In this document: one piece after another, positions 1-11,389 of the stretch
Position numbering within the stretch: the first letter of the stretch is position 1
How the letters are laid out: every line of letters starts with the position of its first letter
Origin: Liolophura sinensis
Taxonomy: Eukaryota > Mollusca > Polyplacophora > Chitonida > Chitonidae
Direction of reading: 5' to 3'
NCBI RefSeq assembly: GCF_032854445.1
Contig: NC_088297.1
Span: forward strand, 4,651,991 to 4,715,990
DNA length: 64,000 bases
The notes under the pieces: generated by a model
Databases searched by the model: none
What the model saw: only the letters and a program-made list of their open reading frames with translations
What the model was told of the DNA's origin: nothing
Translations under genes and position numbers: made by a program

Positions 1-257
1 TATGTATTACATATGTTCTTTCCATCGGTCTCCATGTTCATAGCTGAACACTCAAGGACGCCACGGCAGGCACATTTATGACAGTAATTAATTTTGCCAA
101 GATGATGAGAGCAGAGATTTGATGATACACTCTCATTGACAAGGGTAGACGTCTTTCGTTGGGAGGGCAAGTAAGACGGTTCAGACCCCAAAATAACAGT
201 AACACCCAAAGAAATAAAAGGAAGGAATACAATACCATGTTTGTGCAAGATCAATAC
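1..257. other. left edge, repeat-like sequence downstream of channel gene 1 exon 3
   Basis: Bases about 25-75 resemble 37429-37480 (shared core ATGTTC..CATAGCTGAA.AC.C..GGAC), which suggests a dispersed repeat. On the minus strand one frame holds a YLPS motif like the start of exon 4 of the second channel gene, but no AG acceptor precedes it. I do not call an exon here. Confidence 0.35.
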
Positions 258-359
258 CTGGCGGACTTTAAGTCCGATATAATACGTGTTATCCGGCGCT
301 AGTTGTAAGAACTCGGAGTTCGTCAGGGTGATCTTCTCGTCCGGCTCGTGTATAATAAG
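258..359 (-). CDS. channel gene 1, exon 3
   Basis: A TGTAG acceptor precedes CTT and a GTATTG donor follows CAG. The exon is 102 bases, phase 0 to phase 0, and encodes 34 residues starting LIIHEPDEKI and ending GLKVRQ. The paralogous exon at 50097-50198 has the same length and reads IFLHEPHEKF to VKVKQ. Confidence 0.82.
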
Positions 360-3300
360 CTACAAGTAAAAACATTCAACAAATGTATTGAAGATCCCGG
401 ACGAGCTTCGCAATGCTGTGTCGAATCTTAGCCTTAATTGTAATCCAAATTACCATTTTAACAAGTTGTGCAGCCCTATCGACCTAAACGTAGACATATA
501 CGGTATAAACATTTTCCAATGAAAAAGTGGCACTTGGAGTAAGTCTTACAGAATCATAAAGCAACAATATCCCTCTGTAGCTTCTGTAAAGCCGGGGACA
601 AACCAGGCGGAGTTTTTCGCTTGCATTTATTTATGTATTCATTTGATTGGTCTTTTACGTCGCACTCAAGAATATTTCACTTATACGACGGCGGCCAGCA
701 TTGTGGTGGGAGGAAACCAAGCAGAACCCGGGGGAAGCCCACGACCATCCGCAGGTTGCTTTCAGACCTTCCCACATAGGTTTCCGCTTGTGGGGACGAG
801 CTTAATGGCGAAATAAGCTGACGATATTCACAAAACGTAGTTGCAGACACACTAGGTGGATTTTCCCGTTGATTGTGGTCAATAGATTATGTCATGTGAC
901 TTAGTAAACCATATGACACAAATAAAATGTCAGAGTTCAACGGTTCCGTGTTGTTTGATTGATCAACTCGATCCTGTGGTCACACTACGTAAAGCGCGTG
1001 AAATCGCCAGCGTTTTTCTTCGCTAGTATCTGACATGTTAGATAGAAGCGAATTTCGGACAAGATATCCTGTGAAATACTGCGTCGCCATTGCGGACACT
1101 ATGGGCGTATTTTTTAGAAAGTCACAAAATGCGCCTGTGCGAGCGAAAAAATCCGTTTAGTGTGTCCCGGGCTAGTTCTTGGAGACTCACACAACATTTC
1201 TGCTTCTATAAGTCGTGGAAGATCATACGGCAACAACATATTCCTGTTGGTTCTGTAAGTCTCCGAGGGTCACAAGGCAATAAAACATTTTTTGTTACAT
1301 CTGTATGTTTAGGAGAATTGTGAGGCAACAACATTTTTCTTTTGCTTCTGTAAATCTGGGAGGATCATAGGATCAACATTTTTCTGTGGCTTCAAGTTTG
1401 GACTAAAAGCTGACAATTTGCGACAAATGACACTGCAAATGACAACAGGCCATATTTCACCGGTTACGTATGACCATTAGCAAATTATCCCTGTTGCCAG
1501 TGCTTTGGCTTACTCTCAATGTTGTAGTCTTTCACAATGCACTTTCATGTGCTGGACACCGCTACAACTATATACATCGTTGATGTATATAGTTGTATAT
1601 AGTTCAACACCGTTGAAAATACTGATGTGCCCAACAGTGTTGATGCCATTCCAGCCGGATTGCCTTACCTGACGTCATATATGCCTCATTCAACGTGATT
1701 TTGTTTCTGATGACATTACAGTTATACCCAATAAATGTGCGTTTTCTTTCTTGTACGTAGTCATACTTGCTTGAACCCTTCTGGACCCTTTCCGATATAT
1801 TATCTTGAAAAAATTCGCCTGTTTTTTCTTTGAAGGGGAATTCATCTTGCAGAATAACATCCAGAAACACGCTTCAACTATAATTTATGTTACTCATGTG
1901 TAGTAGTTATAGTCATTTAATAAATGCAGTAAATTGCTGTTCATGTAAAAAATGCTTCAATGGCGGCAGTTTACACAGACCCTAGCACCATGGCTTAAGA
2001 AGAATAAGGTAAAGAATATATGAAGTGACGTTCATTGCAAAATATTAGACTCAGTGATCTAACATTACTCAAACTACTGTGTTGTCATCACAGTTAATAT
2101 TATACGTTTTTGTTCAACTGTTATTCATTTACATATTTTATGGTTGCTAAAGTTGTATTTCCAGAAGTGATTACATAGTTAAGACCTGAATGACGAACAC
2201 CACTAGTGACGTCAAGATGTTCCAAAAACAAAGGGAGACAAGTGATGGACATTTTCAGTACAACGTCACATTGACCATTGTAGGTAAAGATCTATATTAA
2301 AATACTCAATAAATTATTATCGCATGAAGAACTTTCACAATCTTATACAATAACAGAAGACTATTGAGAGAATTTTTGTGGCGAATATTGAAAACGATGC
2401 AGTTTACCTGTAAAAATAGCTCACTATTTTTTCATTACAACAACACTGGATCTATGAAGAATAACATCAGTAACTGGGTGATCAGCTAATAGTATTATCA
2501 CCATTCATAGTTTAAGTTTTGTTTTGCGCCGCACTCAAGAATATTTCATTTATACGGCGGCGGCCAGGATTATAGTGGGAGGAAATCGGGCAGAGCCAGT
2601 GAAGCATACACGACCGCCCGCAGGCTGCTGGAAAGACCTTCCCACGTAGGATAACTAAGTGACTGCATAATTGTACCAACCTTGGCTCCCAAATCGCCGC
2701 TCAATTTCAACCCTATGGTTAGTCCGAATGCAGCGCCAGGAACCGTGGAAATCAACCTTTGAGTTTCATTCTCATTTGCGGGCGAGACACCACCTCCCAA
2801 GACGCTGTTAAAGCTGTAACAAAGGGTTTGTCTTCCCCACGATTTCCGAACAAATTTCAAACAATCTGTCCTGGCAAAATGACAATATTCCACAAGGTCG
2901 AAGTTTGGCTCCCTCAGTTTTTTGTAAATAGACACAAGGTTTATGCTTTTGTACTGCTCTGGTGGCATTGACAAGAAGAACGTTTTGTTCATAAGGTTAC
3001 GTAAAACTTCCGTTTCGAATGGAGTCAGAGAATGGTTTTCAGCGATAGTGGGATCGACACAGATCGTTATTGCTGGGAAATGTAACTGGTCAACATATCG
3101 GGTGATAACTTTGGTCAGCACGGGACTGTCGTAGACATGCCGGAGCTGTTTCACCATAACATAAAACAGCACACCTATCTGTACAAAGATGATAGCACCC
3201 CATAACAACCTGAGGACAAAACATAAACTCAGATGAAACATGAACTCAGATGAAAGATAAGTTTGTTCAATTAAATTAACTGGTAAAGGAAGGTATACGC

Positions 3301-4807
3301 TTAATTTATGAAAAAAAATATCGCAAAACTTCATTCATTGAAAATTATTCATTGAAACGGAAATTTGTAGCCCAAAATTAGTCAACACAAATCCACATGG
3401 GATTTTCGATTTTACCTGAGAATAGCCCAAATAATGACTTTTCACAAAATATCAGCATTGTCGGTGCACATTATCGTTAAAAAACAGTAAATTCCTAAAT
3501 TTATAATGCAGATTGCATCATAACTTTATTAAATTTTAAAATCATTTTAACACTATAAAAACTAAAGTCTGATATTTACAAAAAGGCAATAATTTGAGTG
3601 ATTATTTGTGAATACAGAAACTTGATTTACTGGGCTGAAATATATATATATATATATATTTGGTTTAAAAATTTACAGCCTACCCTGGAGGACTGCGACA
3701 TTGCAGAGCTTCAACACGAGCGATGATGACCACAAAGTTTTGGAAGATATCAACGACTTAGTTCGATAAAACTTGTTGGGAGAGAAGACATTTCTCATTA
3801 CTGACCCTTTATGCTTTCCTCTGTACTGAGGGTTGCTCCTAAATTCACCATATTCCTAAAGGGTACGGTAAAAATAATCCATATCTGCCACACCGTGCGA
3901 ACGGCATCACTATTCTGTATATATATAGACTTCATTCCACTGCGAGTATACGTACTCACGTCTAATAACCTAATCATGCAAAGAGAAGCAGTCAACAGTT
4001 TTCAGTGATGTTAGAATATGCAAAGGAATATTGGGGATGACTAGGTGAAATCAGTGTAGCATGCTAGAATATCAGTTGTCAATAATAAAATATTTATCTC
4101 AGGGGCCCTTTGATTGCAAATCTTCATCCAATCTAGAGAGCTAATTCAAGACGAATAAACTTCCCCTAGCCCCGGGTTAAGCGGAATTAAGTACGACGGG
4201 AAAATTCAAAGCATACGAACATATACTTTATATACTTTATACTGCGAAGGAAAGTAAGCGAAAAATAAGTGCCGACATAATTGCCTCATTTTCACAGGCA
4301 ATAACCAACACCTCAAAGCGAAAATCACTGCTTCAACTTAGGGGAGAACCCGGGCGCGAAGACGAAATTTTTGTTTGCTGTCTGTTTTATGTAACATACG
4401 GTTTTCGGGAGCTGCTAAAAATTCCGCTGTTAAAATGACACGTGCTTAAGTGTTTACCGACATTTCCTGTAACCATTATACCACGACATTACCCTCATCA
4501 CTACAAGAGGATCGTTACCTTGTCCAGATACATGACACCATTTACTGAATTATATGCAAGCAATGAGTTCAAACCTTAAACCGGCATAAAATTTACATTT
4601 TTGTGCAAATACATGCTCAATGAAGCATATACAACTTTACCTCCGTGGTTTTGAAGCACCCTTGTAAATGACAAACTTGACACCGTGCATGGAGGTCTCT
4701 TGAGAAAACTGGGACACCATTGCCAACATCGTAGGATAACGCTCAGAGTCAGGATTACGGACACTTTGTGTAGCCGAATTTTTGTCTGATTCTTCACTAA
4801 ATACCAT
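258..4807 (-). CDS. DEG/ENaC (ASIC-like) sodium channel, partial gene, exons 1-3
   Basis: The predicted product is a subunit of a trimeric, amiloride-sensitive-type cation channel in the plasma membrane. I see three exons that join in phase. Exon 1 has the cytoplasmic gating motif (TSMHG, His-Gly at residues 41-42) and ends in Arg-Arg. Exon 2 holds the first membrane span and the post-span motif FPAITIC. Exon 3 is a short extracellular segment. The second channel gene at 46871-56017 has the same phases (2, 0, 0) and the same 102-base exon 3. Downstream exons with the cysteine-rich domain, the GAS filter and the second membrane span are not in the window, so the gene either runs off the left edge or is truncated. 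Ligand and gating (peptide, proton or other) cannot be told from these exons. The start is the first ATG before the conserved block; the frame stays open upstream, so the true start could lie further out. Confidence 0.85.
624..785 (-). repeat. SINE, 5'-truncated copy
   Basis: Carries the conserved 3' part of the abundant SINE (ATTTATTTAT tail, CACTCAAGAATATTTCAC, GGAGGAAACC, CCCACGACCATCC) in minus orientation. The tRNA-like head is missing. Confidence 0.85.
1190..1395. repeat. degenerate tandem repeat, about 45-base unit
   Basis: About four and a half diverged units of the form CATTTTTCTGTTGCTTCTGTAA followed by GGAGGATCATAAGGCAACAA. One related unit lies at about 541-590. The plus-strand ORF across it is a by-product of the repeat. 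Confidence 0.7.
1890..2110 (+). repeat. fragment of a dispersed repeat (family of 7213-8180)
   Basis: Shares landmarks with 7290-7500 and 13900-14100: TGTTCATGTAAA, then CCTAGCACCATGGCTTAA, then a GTGATCTAACATTACTCAAA segment. It is more diverged than the other copies. The remainder of 1400-2500 shows nothing I recognise. Confidence 0.55.
2515..2650 (-). repeat. SINE, partial copy beside a channel exon
   Basis: Diverged SINE 3' domain (CGCACTCAAGAATATTTCA, GGAGGAAATCGGGCAGAGCC). It ends only about 30 bases from the exon 2 donor of channel gene 1, so read-through of that exon runs straight into SINE sequence. Confidence 0.82.
2681..3209 (-). CDS. channel gene 1, exon 2 (first membrane span and outer domain)
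   Basis: A TTTGTCCTCAG acceptor and a GTTGGT donor bound 529 bases (phase 2 in, 0 out). It encodes LLWGAIIFVQIGVLFYVMV (first membrane span), LTKVITRYVDQLHFPAITIC (post-span motif), several N-glycosylation sequons and four extracellular cysteines. The donor GTTGGT is not the best consensus. Confidence 0.88.
3480..3690 (+). repeat. dispersed repeat copy with a (TA)n run
   Basis: The block ATTTTAAAATCATTTTAACAC then GTCTGATATTTAC and AAAGGCAAT.ATTTGAG also occurs at 16835-16900 and, inverted and weaker, near 26400-26530. A pure TA run lies at 3641-3660. This lies in intron 1 of channel gene 1. Confidence 0.6.
4641..4807 (-). CDS. channel gene 1, exon 1 (N terminus with HG motif)
   Basis: 167 coding bases from ATG to a GTAAAG donor. 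The product starts MVFSEESDKN and contains MVSQFSQETSMHGVKFVIY, the typical DEG/ENaC N-terminal block, ending PRR with the last Arg split over the intron. It matches the paralogue (MVSEFASETSLHGVKY) closely. Confidence 0.87.
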
Positions 4808-4809
4808 GC

Positions 4810-6540
4810 TTTGAATTGGCTTGAATACTTCCCGTATTTTCCTCTGGATCAGCGCAATTGGTAGTCTCAGAGAAGTTCCCCGGTGTTTTTTCCGGGCTCA
4901 CCTCCTCAGAAAAAACTGATGCCCTTCTGCGATTTGCTTTCACAAAAAGAAAACCCTTTCCCAGACAGTACCGTAACTCATCGTACGTTGTACATCTAAT
5001 AGTTCAAAACATTCCAATAATTATAACAATTTTGTTTCGAAATCCTCATTGTTGCTCGAAGTCCAAACCCAAAAGTACATTTTCTCGTAATTTGTTATAA
5101 TTCTTTACACATTGAGATTGTCTCTAAGAATTGCTCAAAATCACAGAACTGCTCCATGTATGATCGACGCTTTGGTTGGTAGGAGCAATCCGAGGCCTTT
5201 TACATCCTAAATCTGCGCTACTGTCAGTGAAAACACCATCCGAACATAGGTAGGTCTGTTGTGAAGGCTGCTAATCCAAGTCATACCACCATCTGAGCTT
5301 TGAATACACCTGGTTTGATCCGAATCATTATGATGAAATGGAAATTTAACATCTAATATATCAACAAGACGCAAGCATCAATTCCCTCGCTACGAGAACT
5401 GCAAACTGGAATACTACAACCGGACCAAACAAAAGGTAGCCCTAAAACTATTGCTATTGCATTAAAAACGCTGACATTTATCCCTGGCTTTTTAAGAATT
5501 CTATATGACATTAACGGTATGGCTATATACACATCAGTTCGGAGTGAATGTTAAACAGCATTACCACAGAAGCAAATATTCTTGCATGTTACCAGGGCAC
5601 ATGCAACGTGTCGTTTATTGAACGTCGATATATCATGCCGTACGCCAACAAAACAAAACTACGTGTTCCCATGACCATTAAACAGTTTATCGGATTTATC
5701 TGTCAATTAACCAACAGACTATTACTCAGGTGAGTCAGTTGATAAAGGTTAGCTCTAATTACATGTAACCATAACCATTTTCTATGTTTCATATTTCTGT
5801 TAAATTACCACGTGTGCATATATACCGATATTTTGTGATATTTTGGTATTTATCTTGCATTTTTGAAAGCCGCTCAGCAAATTGCCAAAGCCGTGTGATG
5901 GCACAGTGCACAGACATTATTTTCCATTTATTGATACATCAAAAAAAGTAGCGTTGGCCGCCCAAAGAAGAGGGTTGTAGTGCAGTGTAAGCCTACAACG
6001 ATATATAATGTATATACAACGAAACATTTTGTTTGAAAAGCAGTCAGGCGTTGTCATCTGTGGAACTAGTCTATAAAGCGGATCACAATGCACGGCTGCA
6101 TGTCCCATAGAGAAGCTTATCGTGCACCTGAGAGATTATTCCAACAGAACAGGCTTCATATTTAATGTGATGACAAGAATTTCAAGGTATGGTGTTTGGT
6201 GTGGATTAAAAAAAAAACCTCGACTACGGCGGGTGGTCCACATCTCAACACCGAGAAAGTCCTCCGACGGTGTCCGGGATGGTGTCGCAGTTTTCTCAGG
6301 AGACTTCATTGCACGGTGTCAAGTTCATCATAAATAGCTATGCTTCCGAACCGCGAAGGTAAGACATGTTTAACTGGTTACAATATTCTGCCTTCTGGAT
6401 ACTTACTTGTTATATCCTAGTTTTCGTAAACTTTCGTAAAGCAATGAATACTGATTAAATATTTTATAAATTGGCAAACCTGGCAGTTCCTTGCTTGGCG
6501 GTCAGTATAAGAGGAAGTACTGATGTCAGTGTAGTGTGAC
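4810..6540. other. no gene recognised
   Basis: This is the upstream side of channel gene 1. ORFs are short and show no family features. I see no SINE here. A core promoter cannot be assigned by eye. Confidence 0.5.
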
Positions 6541-6559
6541 TGGACGGAGCGTCGTGTCT

Positions 6560-6810
6560 GGCGTCTTCTGCATGGTGTTACAGTGAGGCAGCGTCATAAG
6601 TATGTCAGCATTGAGGTAGCCCTGTTACTAGAAGACACTATTGTTATAATAACGCTGATATAACGCTGAAATAACGTCGTAACTCCAATCAAACAAACAG
6701 TGAGGCAGTACCATAAGTATGTCCACAAGTATTAAGATAGTCCCCTTACTAGGAGACACTGTCGTTATATTAACGCTGAAATAACGTCGTAACTCCAATC
6801 AAACAAACAA
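6560..6810 (+). repeat. two-copy tandem duplication of about 120 bases, SINE-like 3' end
   Basis: Two units each run from GTGAGGCAG through CATAAGTATGTC and GGAGACACT to GAAATAACGTCGTAACTCC and AATCAAACAAACA. The ACGTTAAACTCC-type ending recurs at 7030-7050. It looks like the 3' part of a second repeat family duplicated in place. Confidence 0.65.
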
Positions 6811-7212
6811 CCAGACTTCTGTGCACTGCGCTTTACCATGACAGGATGTCAAGTCAAATACTTTATAACCTCTGGTGTCGGTGTACGCTGAATGAGTGGA
6901 GCGTCATTTTTGGTGTCTTCACACCATTACGTTCCAGTGCCGCAACACTATTCATATGTAGGCCACGTGGACCTACACAGTTCAAGGACACACATTTTGT
7001 TGTATACGACTGAAGCTAGTTTGAAAGCGACGTTAAACTCCAAACTAATACAACAACATTTGTAAAGAATATAAACCCATCCCTCACCCCTCTTCCATGG
7101 CATGGTGTTTCTTAATAAGTTGTTGTTTCCTCGGTTTTACTTCTTGCCTTAACATGGAGAATTTTAAGAAAAATCTATGCACTAGTGCAAGCCTAAAGAT
7201 ACTCCAGCCTAA

Positions 7213-8180
7213 CATATGGCGTACAGTATAGAGAGAAAAACCAGAGAAGCGACGACAGTGTGATGGCAGGCAAATGTAACCGGTGAAACGCAGCTTCTTG
7301 TCAATTTACCTCAGTTAGGGTTTTATTCTAACTGTTCATGTAAATGCATAAATAGTAGCAAATTATACGCCATCTGGCACCATGACTAATCAGAGGTATG
7401 TTTTAAAAAGTTCAGGGATGTTAATTGCCACATATTAGACGTCACTGGTCTAGAGTTACTGCTGTGTTTTTATTACAAATATCATACAATAACGTTAAAA
7501 CAATGCATAGATAGCCTAACCACGAAAATTGCTTTTGTGATGTAAACCTAAAACGAGTCCCAAGGAATTAGTCAACTTTAATTTCAATTAATGTAACAAA
7601 ATTTATATTAATGAGTCAAGAATAAGCATGGTGAACACGATTTTTTATTCATTTTCTCATATGAGATTTCAATGCAGTTGTAATTTGTCTATGCAGCGGG
7701 TAAAGATCACAGAATCCATGACAAGAGTTTAGATCTTAGAATTCTGCGCGATTGATTCTAAATTTACGGGTCGGCACAACGCCATTCATTGAAACGGAAG
7801 TTAATTGAATAAGAAGTAAATATGTGGATGGCTGCATATCATGTTCGGTTTGTGGCAAATTTGCTTCTGCAATTGAACATTACTGGTCTTATTGTTTTAT
7901 TAAATGTCAATTACAAAACAATTACAAAATTATAAAGCTGATTACAACGCAAAAGTAAATATCCATTTACAAAGTAAATAACTCTTTATTTGACAAAGCA
8001 AGTTTGTTGTTAATTACATTGAAGATAGTCGATATAATGACGGCTGTACTATATGCATGTACATGTATATATGGATGTACTTTCCCCAATAAAGGTAGTC
8101 CAACGATATCTTTATTGAGGGAGTGCCTTTTAGACAAAGCATTTTGAACAACTTTAGACCAGCGACGACAGCAAAATTAC
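7213..8180 (+). repeat. dispersed repeat, about 970 bases, unclassified
   Basis: Colinear with 13842-15118: GAGAGAAAAACCAGA, TTTACCTCAGTTAGGGTTTT, CAGAATCCATGA, TTACTGGTCTT and ATCTTTATTGAGGGAGTGCC occur in the same order. Shorter pieces occur at 1890-2110, 15633-15900, 19890-20020 and 60260-60340. I see no ORF, terminal repeat or tRNA head, so the class is unknown. Confidence 0.75.
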
Positions 8181-8189
8181 AGTTAACAT

Positions 8190-8935
8190 TCTGCATTTTT
8201 TTACCTACGCGTTAAGCGACTATTATGAAGCGGTGTATGTTGCTACTATTCAAGAGTTCACATGAAGAGCTGGAACAAAACCCTAAGGGGAGGTATCTTC
8301 ACAAGAGAGTGAACTTGACGTTGACGCTCTCTCCGCCAGTTTAAGTTTAGTCTTCATGGTGTAATCTGTAATATTCCTTCATATATTTTTGCCTATAAAA
8401 TACAGTACTCCTCGATTCTAACGATATATCTGGCACGGATGTGGATGGGAACATTCGCGTAGAAAGGGCGTAATATCGAAAGAAAATGTTCACATCGATC
8501 ATACAGCCAAGACAGGTGTACCTATCCGCGTAGGATCCGTGTCTGATGGGCGGAGGGTTTTACAACATACACTAGCATTCACACATAAACTCACCTAATT
8601 TATTATAACTGCGGCGTTGTTCGGCACCAAACTTGTTTGTACGCTTAGAATAAAAAACATATTTGCAAACGGAAAGGTTTAGTATCCGGCGTGGTTACTA
8701 ATTGGCACAAGATCGAGTTTTTACTGTTTCCGCAGTTATTCGGTAAATGCAAAACCATGAGTGATTTTGATATATATTTTTATAATGCATGATTTTGTTT
8801 AGCGCAAATTTTTATCATGGAGCCGACAAAAGTGCTAAATATAGTGTATAGTTACAACAAAACTTGTATATGGTAATTTAAGCATTACAAATAGCCTTCT
8901 TATAATACTAGTACAGCTTTTGGCGAGAACTCTCA
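8190..8935. other. no gene recognised
   Basis: AT-rich intergenic sequence with short ORFs only. I see nothing I can name. Confidence 0.5.
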
Positions 8936-9035
8936 TGTAGTATGGGAATGTTGTTACGATTTTTACCTTTTTCTGACACTAATAAACTGTCGTATCAGAT
9001 AAGCAAACTTAATACACATCGTGTCATGTTTATAG

Positions 9036-9407
9036 CTAGCGTGCAGCAAAAGGCGCCACGTTGTACGGAACATCGAGTACCAGGGAACTATTGGTGCTGG
9101 GGTAAAAGTAACACACCTGCCCCGTCTCCTTGTGGCAAAGGATATACCCGAAGCTATAACTGACGGTGAATGCGGTGGGCAGATCCTCAAAGATCGCGTT
9201 CAGGTAATCGTCCATAATGCCCAGATCGGTCAGCCGGAGATCTTGGATGGGCCTGCTGAGATGAAAATGGCTCCGAATCGAGCGCCAGTACTCCCTATAC
9301 AGTTGCCGTATGTCGCTGGAAATCGATGGGTTGGATTGGGTCGGGCTGGAATTTCTCGTCCATTGCAGAGACGTCCGGTTCGAAACGGCTTGCTGGAACC
9401 TTGTCAC
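9036..9407 (-). pseudogene. truncated ORF, possibly from a Polinton/Maverick-like element
   Basis: A 123-residue ORF with balanced, protein-like composition in GC-richer sequence than its surroundings. The stretch HFHLSRPIQD, then AFTVSYSFGYIL, then YFYPSTNSS resembles, from memory, the N-terminal part of large invertebrate proteins that accompany protein-primed DNA polymerases of Polinton-like elements. It ends at a stop after VAPFAAR with no continuation in any frame I could follow, so it is probably a dead fragment. The family call is tentative; an exon of an unknown host gene is the alternative. Confidence 0.3.
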
Positions 9408-9439
9408 TCGAGCTGACTTTGGAGCTGGCCCTAACTATA

Positions 9440-10345
9440 TTAGAGGATAACTATAGCATCGTAGAGCATAATTATGTAACACTCGTTGTGCCACTTCGAA
9501 AGCAGTTCACCAGTGAATCTCATTTATCGAAAATTGGACCATTCATAGTACGAAACTGGAGAGCTGAGAATTACACAAACCCAACGAATACATTATCGTT
9601 GGCATTTTAACACGTAATATTTTTTGCGAGACGAATTTTTTCACCAACCCTGTTTGCAACCAGGGAAATCACTTGGTCTCTAGCTTCTGGATTGTCTGAT
9701 AGAATAGCTTGTCTTGTCACACAATTATCTGTTGGCATCGGCAGTCATACCTTTTTATGTATGTGCAGAAGCGAATAACCTCAGGGATGACCTAGCGAGC
9801 ATTATGGCACGTGGGCTAGGATTAGCCATACAGCGCCATCTGTGATATGCCAATAATTGTTATTTTTTATTCAATTTTACATAAATCCGTTTAAACAAGT
9901 GGGCTTAGATTAGCCATACTGGGTCAAAGGCTGTTCCCGTCTATAGCCGTGTCAACAAGCGGCCCAGAGTTATTCACCCCTGAAATTCTTTGTACGTAAT
10001 ACGGCATTTGCTTACACTGCATGATCGTATGATAAATATGTCAGTTTTAGTCGACAGCCTTCAGGTCTAGCGTTATGTAGATTAGCCCTACAGCGCCATC
10101 TATAATGTCCAATAATTATTGCTTTATTCAATTTTACATAAAAAAGGCACCAAATCCAGAGAATATTACCACAGATATGTGTTAGTCAACATTTAGGTAA
10201 AAAAATAAGCTAATAACTTGAAGCATACGGTTATGTAACACTCGCTGTGTTACTTCGAAAGTAGTGCATCAGTAAATCTCAAGCATCGACAACTGGACCA
10301 TTCACAGTACGAAATACGGCATGTGTTTATACTGCATGATCGCCT
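9440..10345. repeat. shuffled duplicated blocks
   Basis: Three blocks occur twice. One (TATGTAACACTCG.TGTG.., TACTTCGAAAG, TGGACCATTCA.AGTACGAAA) is at 9470-9555 and 10233-10315. Another (TACAGCGCCATCT, CCAATAATT) is at 9829-9885 and 10089-10140. A third (CACTGCATGATCG) is near 10015 and 10330. The order differs between copies. Confidence 0.65.
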
Positions 10346-10402
10346 AGCCGAGTGGTACAAACCGGTCGGTTTTTACCCACAGTGTGTGGGTGAGCGGGTG
10401 AC

Positions 10403-10735
10403 TTACCTTTCCGTGTTCAGCACGTCGATGCACTCGCCAATCTCATAACCAGTAAAAGGTCTTGTCACACCCGTCGCATGTGTACGCTTTTTCCCATATA
10501 CCTGCTGGTGCCGAACCAAATCGCCCCGGCGGGGGAAAAGTCCGCCCCAGGTCGGGCACGTGAACTTCGCTCCTCCCTCCTCCGTTAGTCCATTCATGCC
10601 GCAGCCATGCGTCCCGTCTGGAAAATGTTCTGTCGCACATGCCGCGCGTAAACCTCTCCCCTCGGCGTGCCGTGTCTGCTTATGCCGCAGGCGGTCGCTC
10701 CGCCTTGAAATGCGCCTGGCACACGTCCGAAAATT
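10403..10735 (-). pseudogene. decayed C2H2 zinc-finger gene
   Basis: Four finger remnants appear in two reading frames. Read in order on the minus strand they are: CARRISRRSDRLRHKQTRH (second Cys, C-x12-H-x4-H kept, first Cys lost); MCDRTFSRRDAWLRHEWTN (last His lost); FTCPTWGGLFPRRGDLVRHQQ (second Cys and last His lost); and YTCDGCDKTF (both Cys kept). Linker-like EK-Y remnants lie between. Lost cysteines and histidines plus at least one frameshift point to a pseudogene of a Kruppel-type DNA-binding protein. The upstream side carries the motif array at 10800-11280. Confidence 0.7.
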
Positions 10736-10799
10736 TATCCCCTTTCTTTTTATCCCGTCAACGCGAACGTCAACGACATTCAGGCACCAAAAACGCGCG

Positions 10800-11280
10800 G
10801 TCACCCATCGGTCAGTTTTGGCACGAAATGGAGCTGAAGGAGCTGCTCTCGAGCGTGGCGTAAATGGAGTTCACCCATTGGTCAGTTTTGCCGCGAACGA
10901 AATGAAGCTCACCCATGAGTCACCTTTGGCGCGAAATGGAGCTGAAAAGGCTGCTCTCTCGCTTGACGTCACGCACACTTATTGGTCAGTTTTGGCACGA
11001 AATGAAGCTAGCTCATTGGTCAGTTGAGCTGCTCTCAAGCGTGACATCAGTTTTGGCGCAAAATAGAGCTGAAGGAGCTGCTCTCGTTTTGGAGAGTTCA
11101 CCCATTGGTCAGTTTTGCCGCGAACGAAATGGAGCTCACCCATGAGTCAGTTTTGGCGCGAAATGGAGCTGAAAAGGCTGCTCTCTCGCTTGACGTCACG
11201 CACACCTATTGGTCAGTTTTGGCACGAAATGAAGCTAGGTCATTGGTCAGTTTTGGCACGAAAGAGCTGAAGGAGCTGCG
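10800..11280. promoter_or_regulatory. repeated inverted-CCAAT / E2F-like / CRE motif array
   Basis: ATTGGTCAG occurs six times (starting near 10877, 10981, 11015, 11104, 11208, 11242), which is CTGACCAAT on the minus strand, the NF-Y type CCAAT box. TTTGGCGCGAAA, a textbook E2F site, lies at 10925-10936 and 11152-11163, with a weaker version at 11051. TGACGTCA, the CRE palindrome, lies at 10964-10971 and 11191-11198. The whole set is duplicated with a spacing of about 227 bases. It lies on the 5' side of the decayed zinc-finger gene, where a cell-cycle type promoter would be. Function is inferred from motifs only. Confidence 0.5.
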
Positions 11281-11389
11281 CTCATTGATCCGTTGGTGCG
11301 CTTGGAGTGACGACTCAACGACACACCTGCGCCACCGCAATCGCGCCACCGCAGTGCGACACGTTTGCAACATTCTCTACTACTAATGT

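Noticed and set aside
38-190. Exon 4 of channel gene 1 on the minus strand (SYLPSQRKTS frame)
   Set aside because: The YLPS start resembles the paralogue, but there is no AG acceptor in place, the cysteine pattern does not match, and part of the block recurs near 37430 as a repeat.
10342-10405. tRNA gene (CTAGCCGAGTGGTACAAACC)
   Set aside because: Only an A-box-like segment is present; there is no B box or acceptor stem, so it is at most a repeat remnant.
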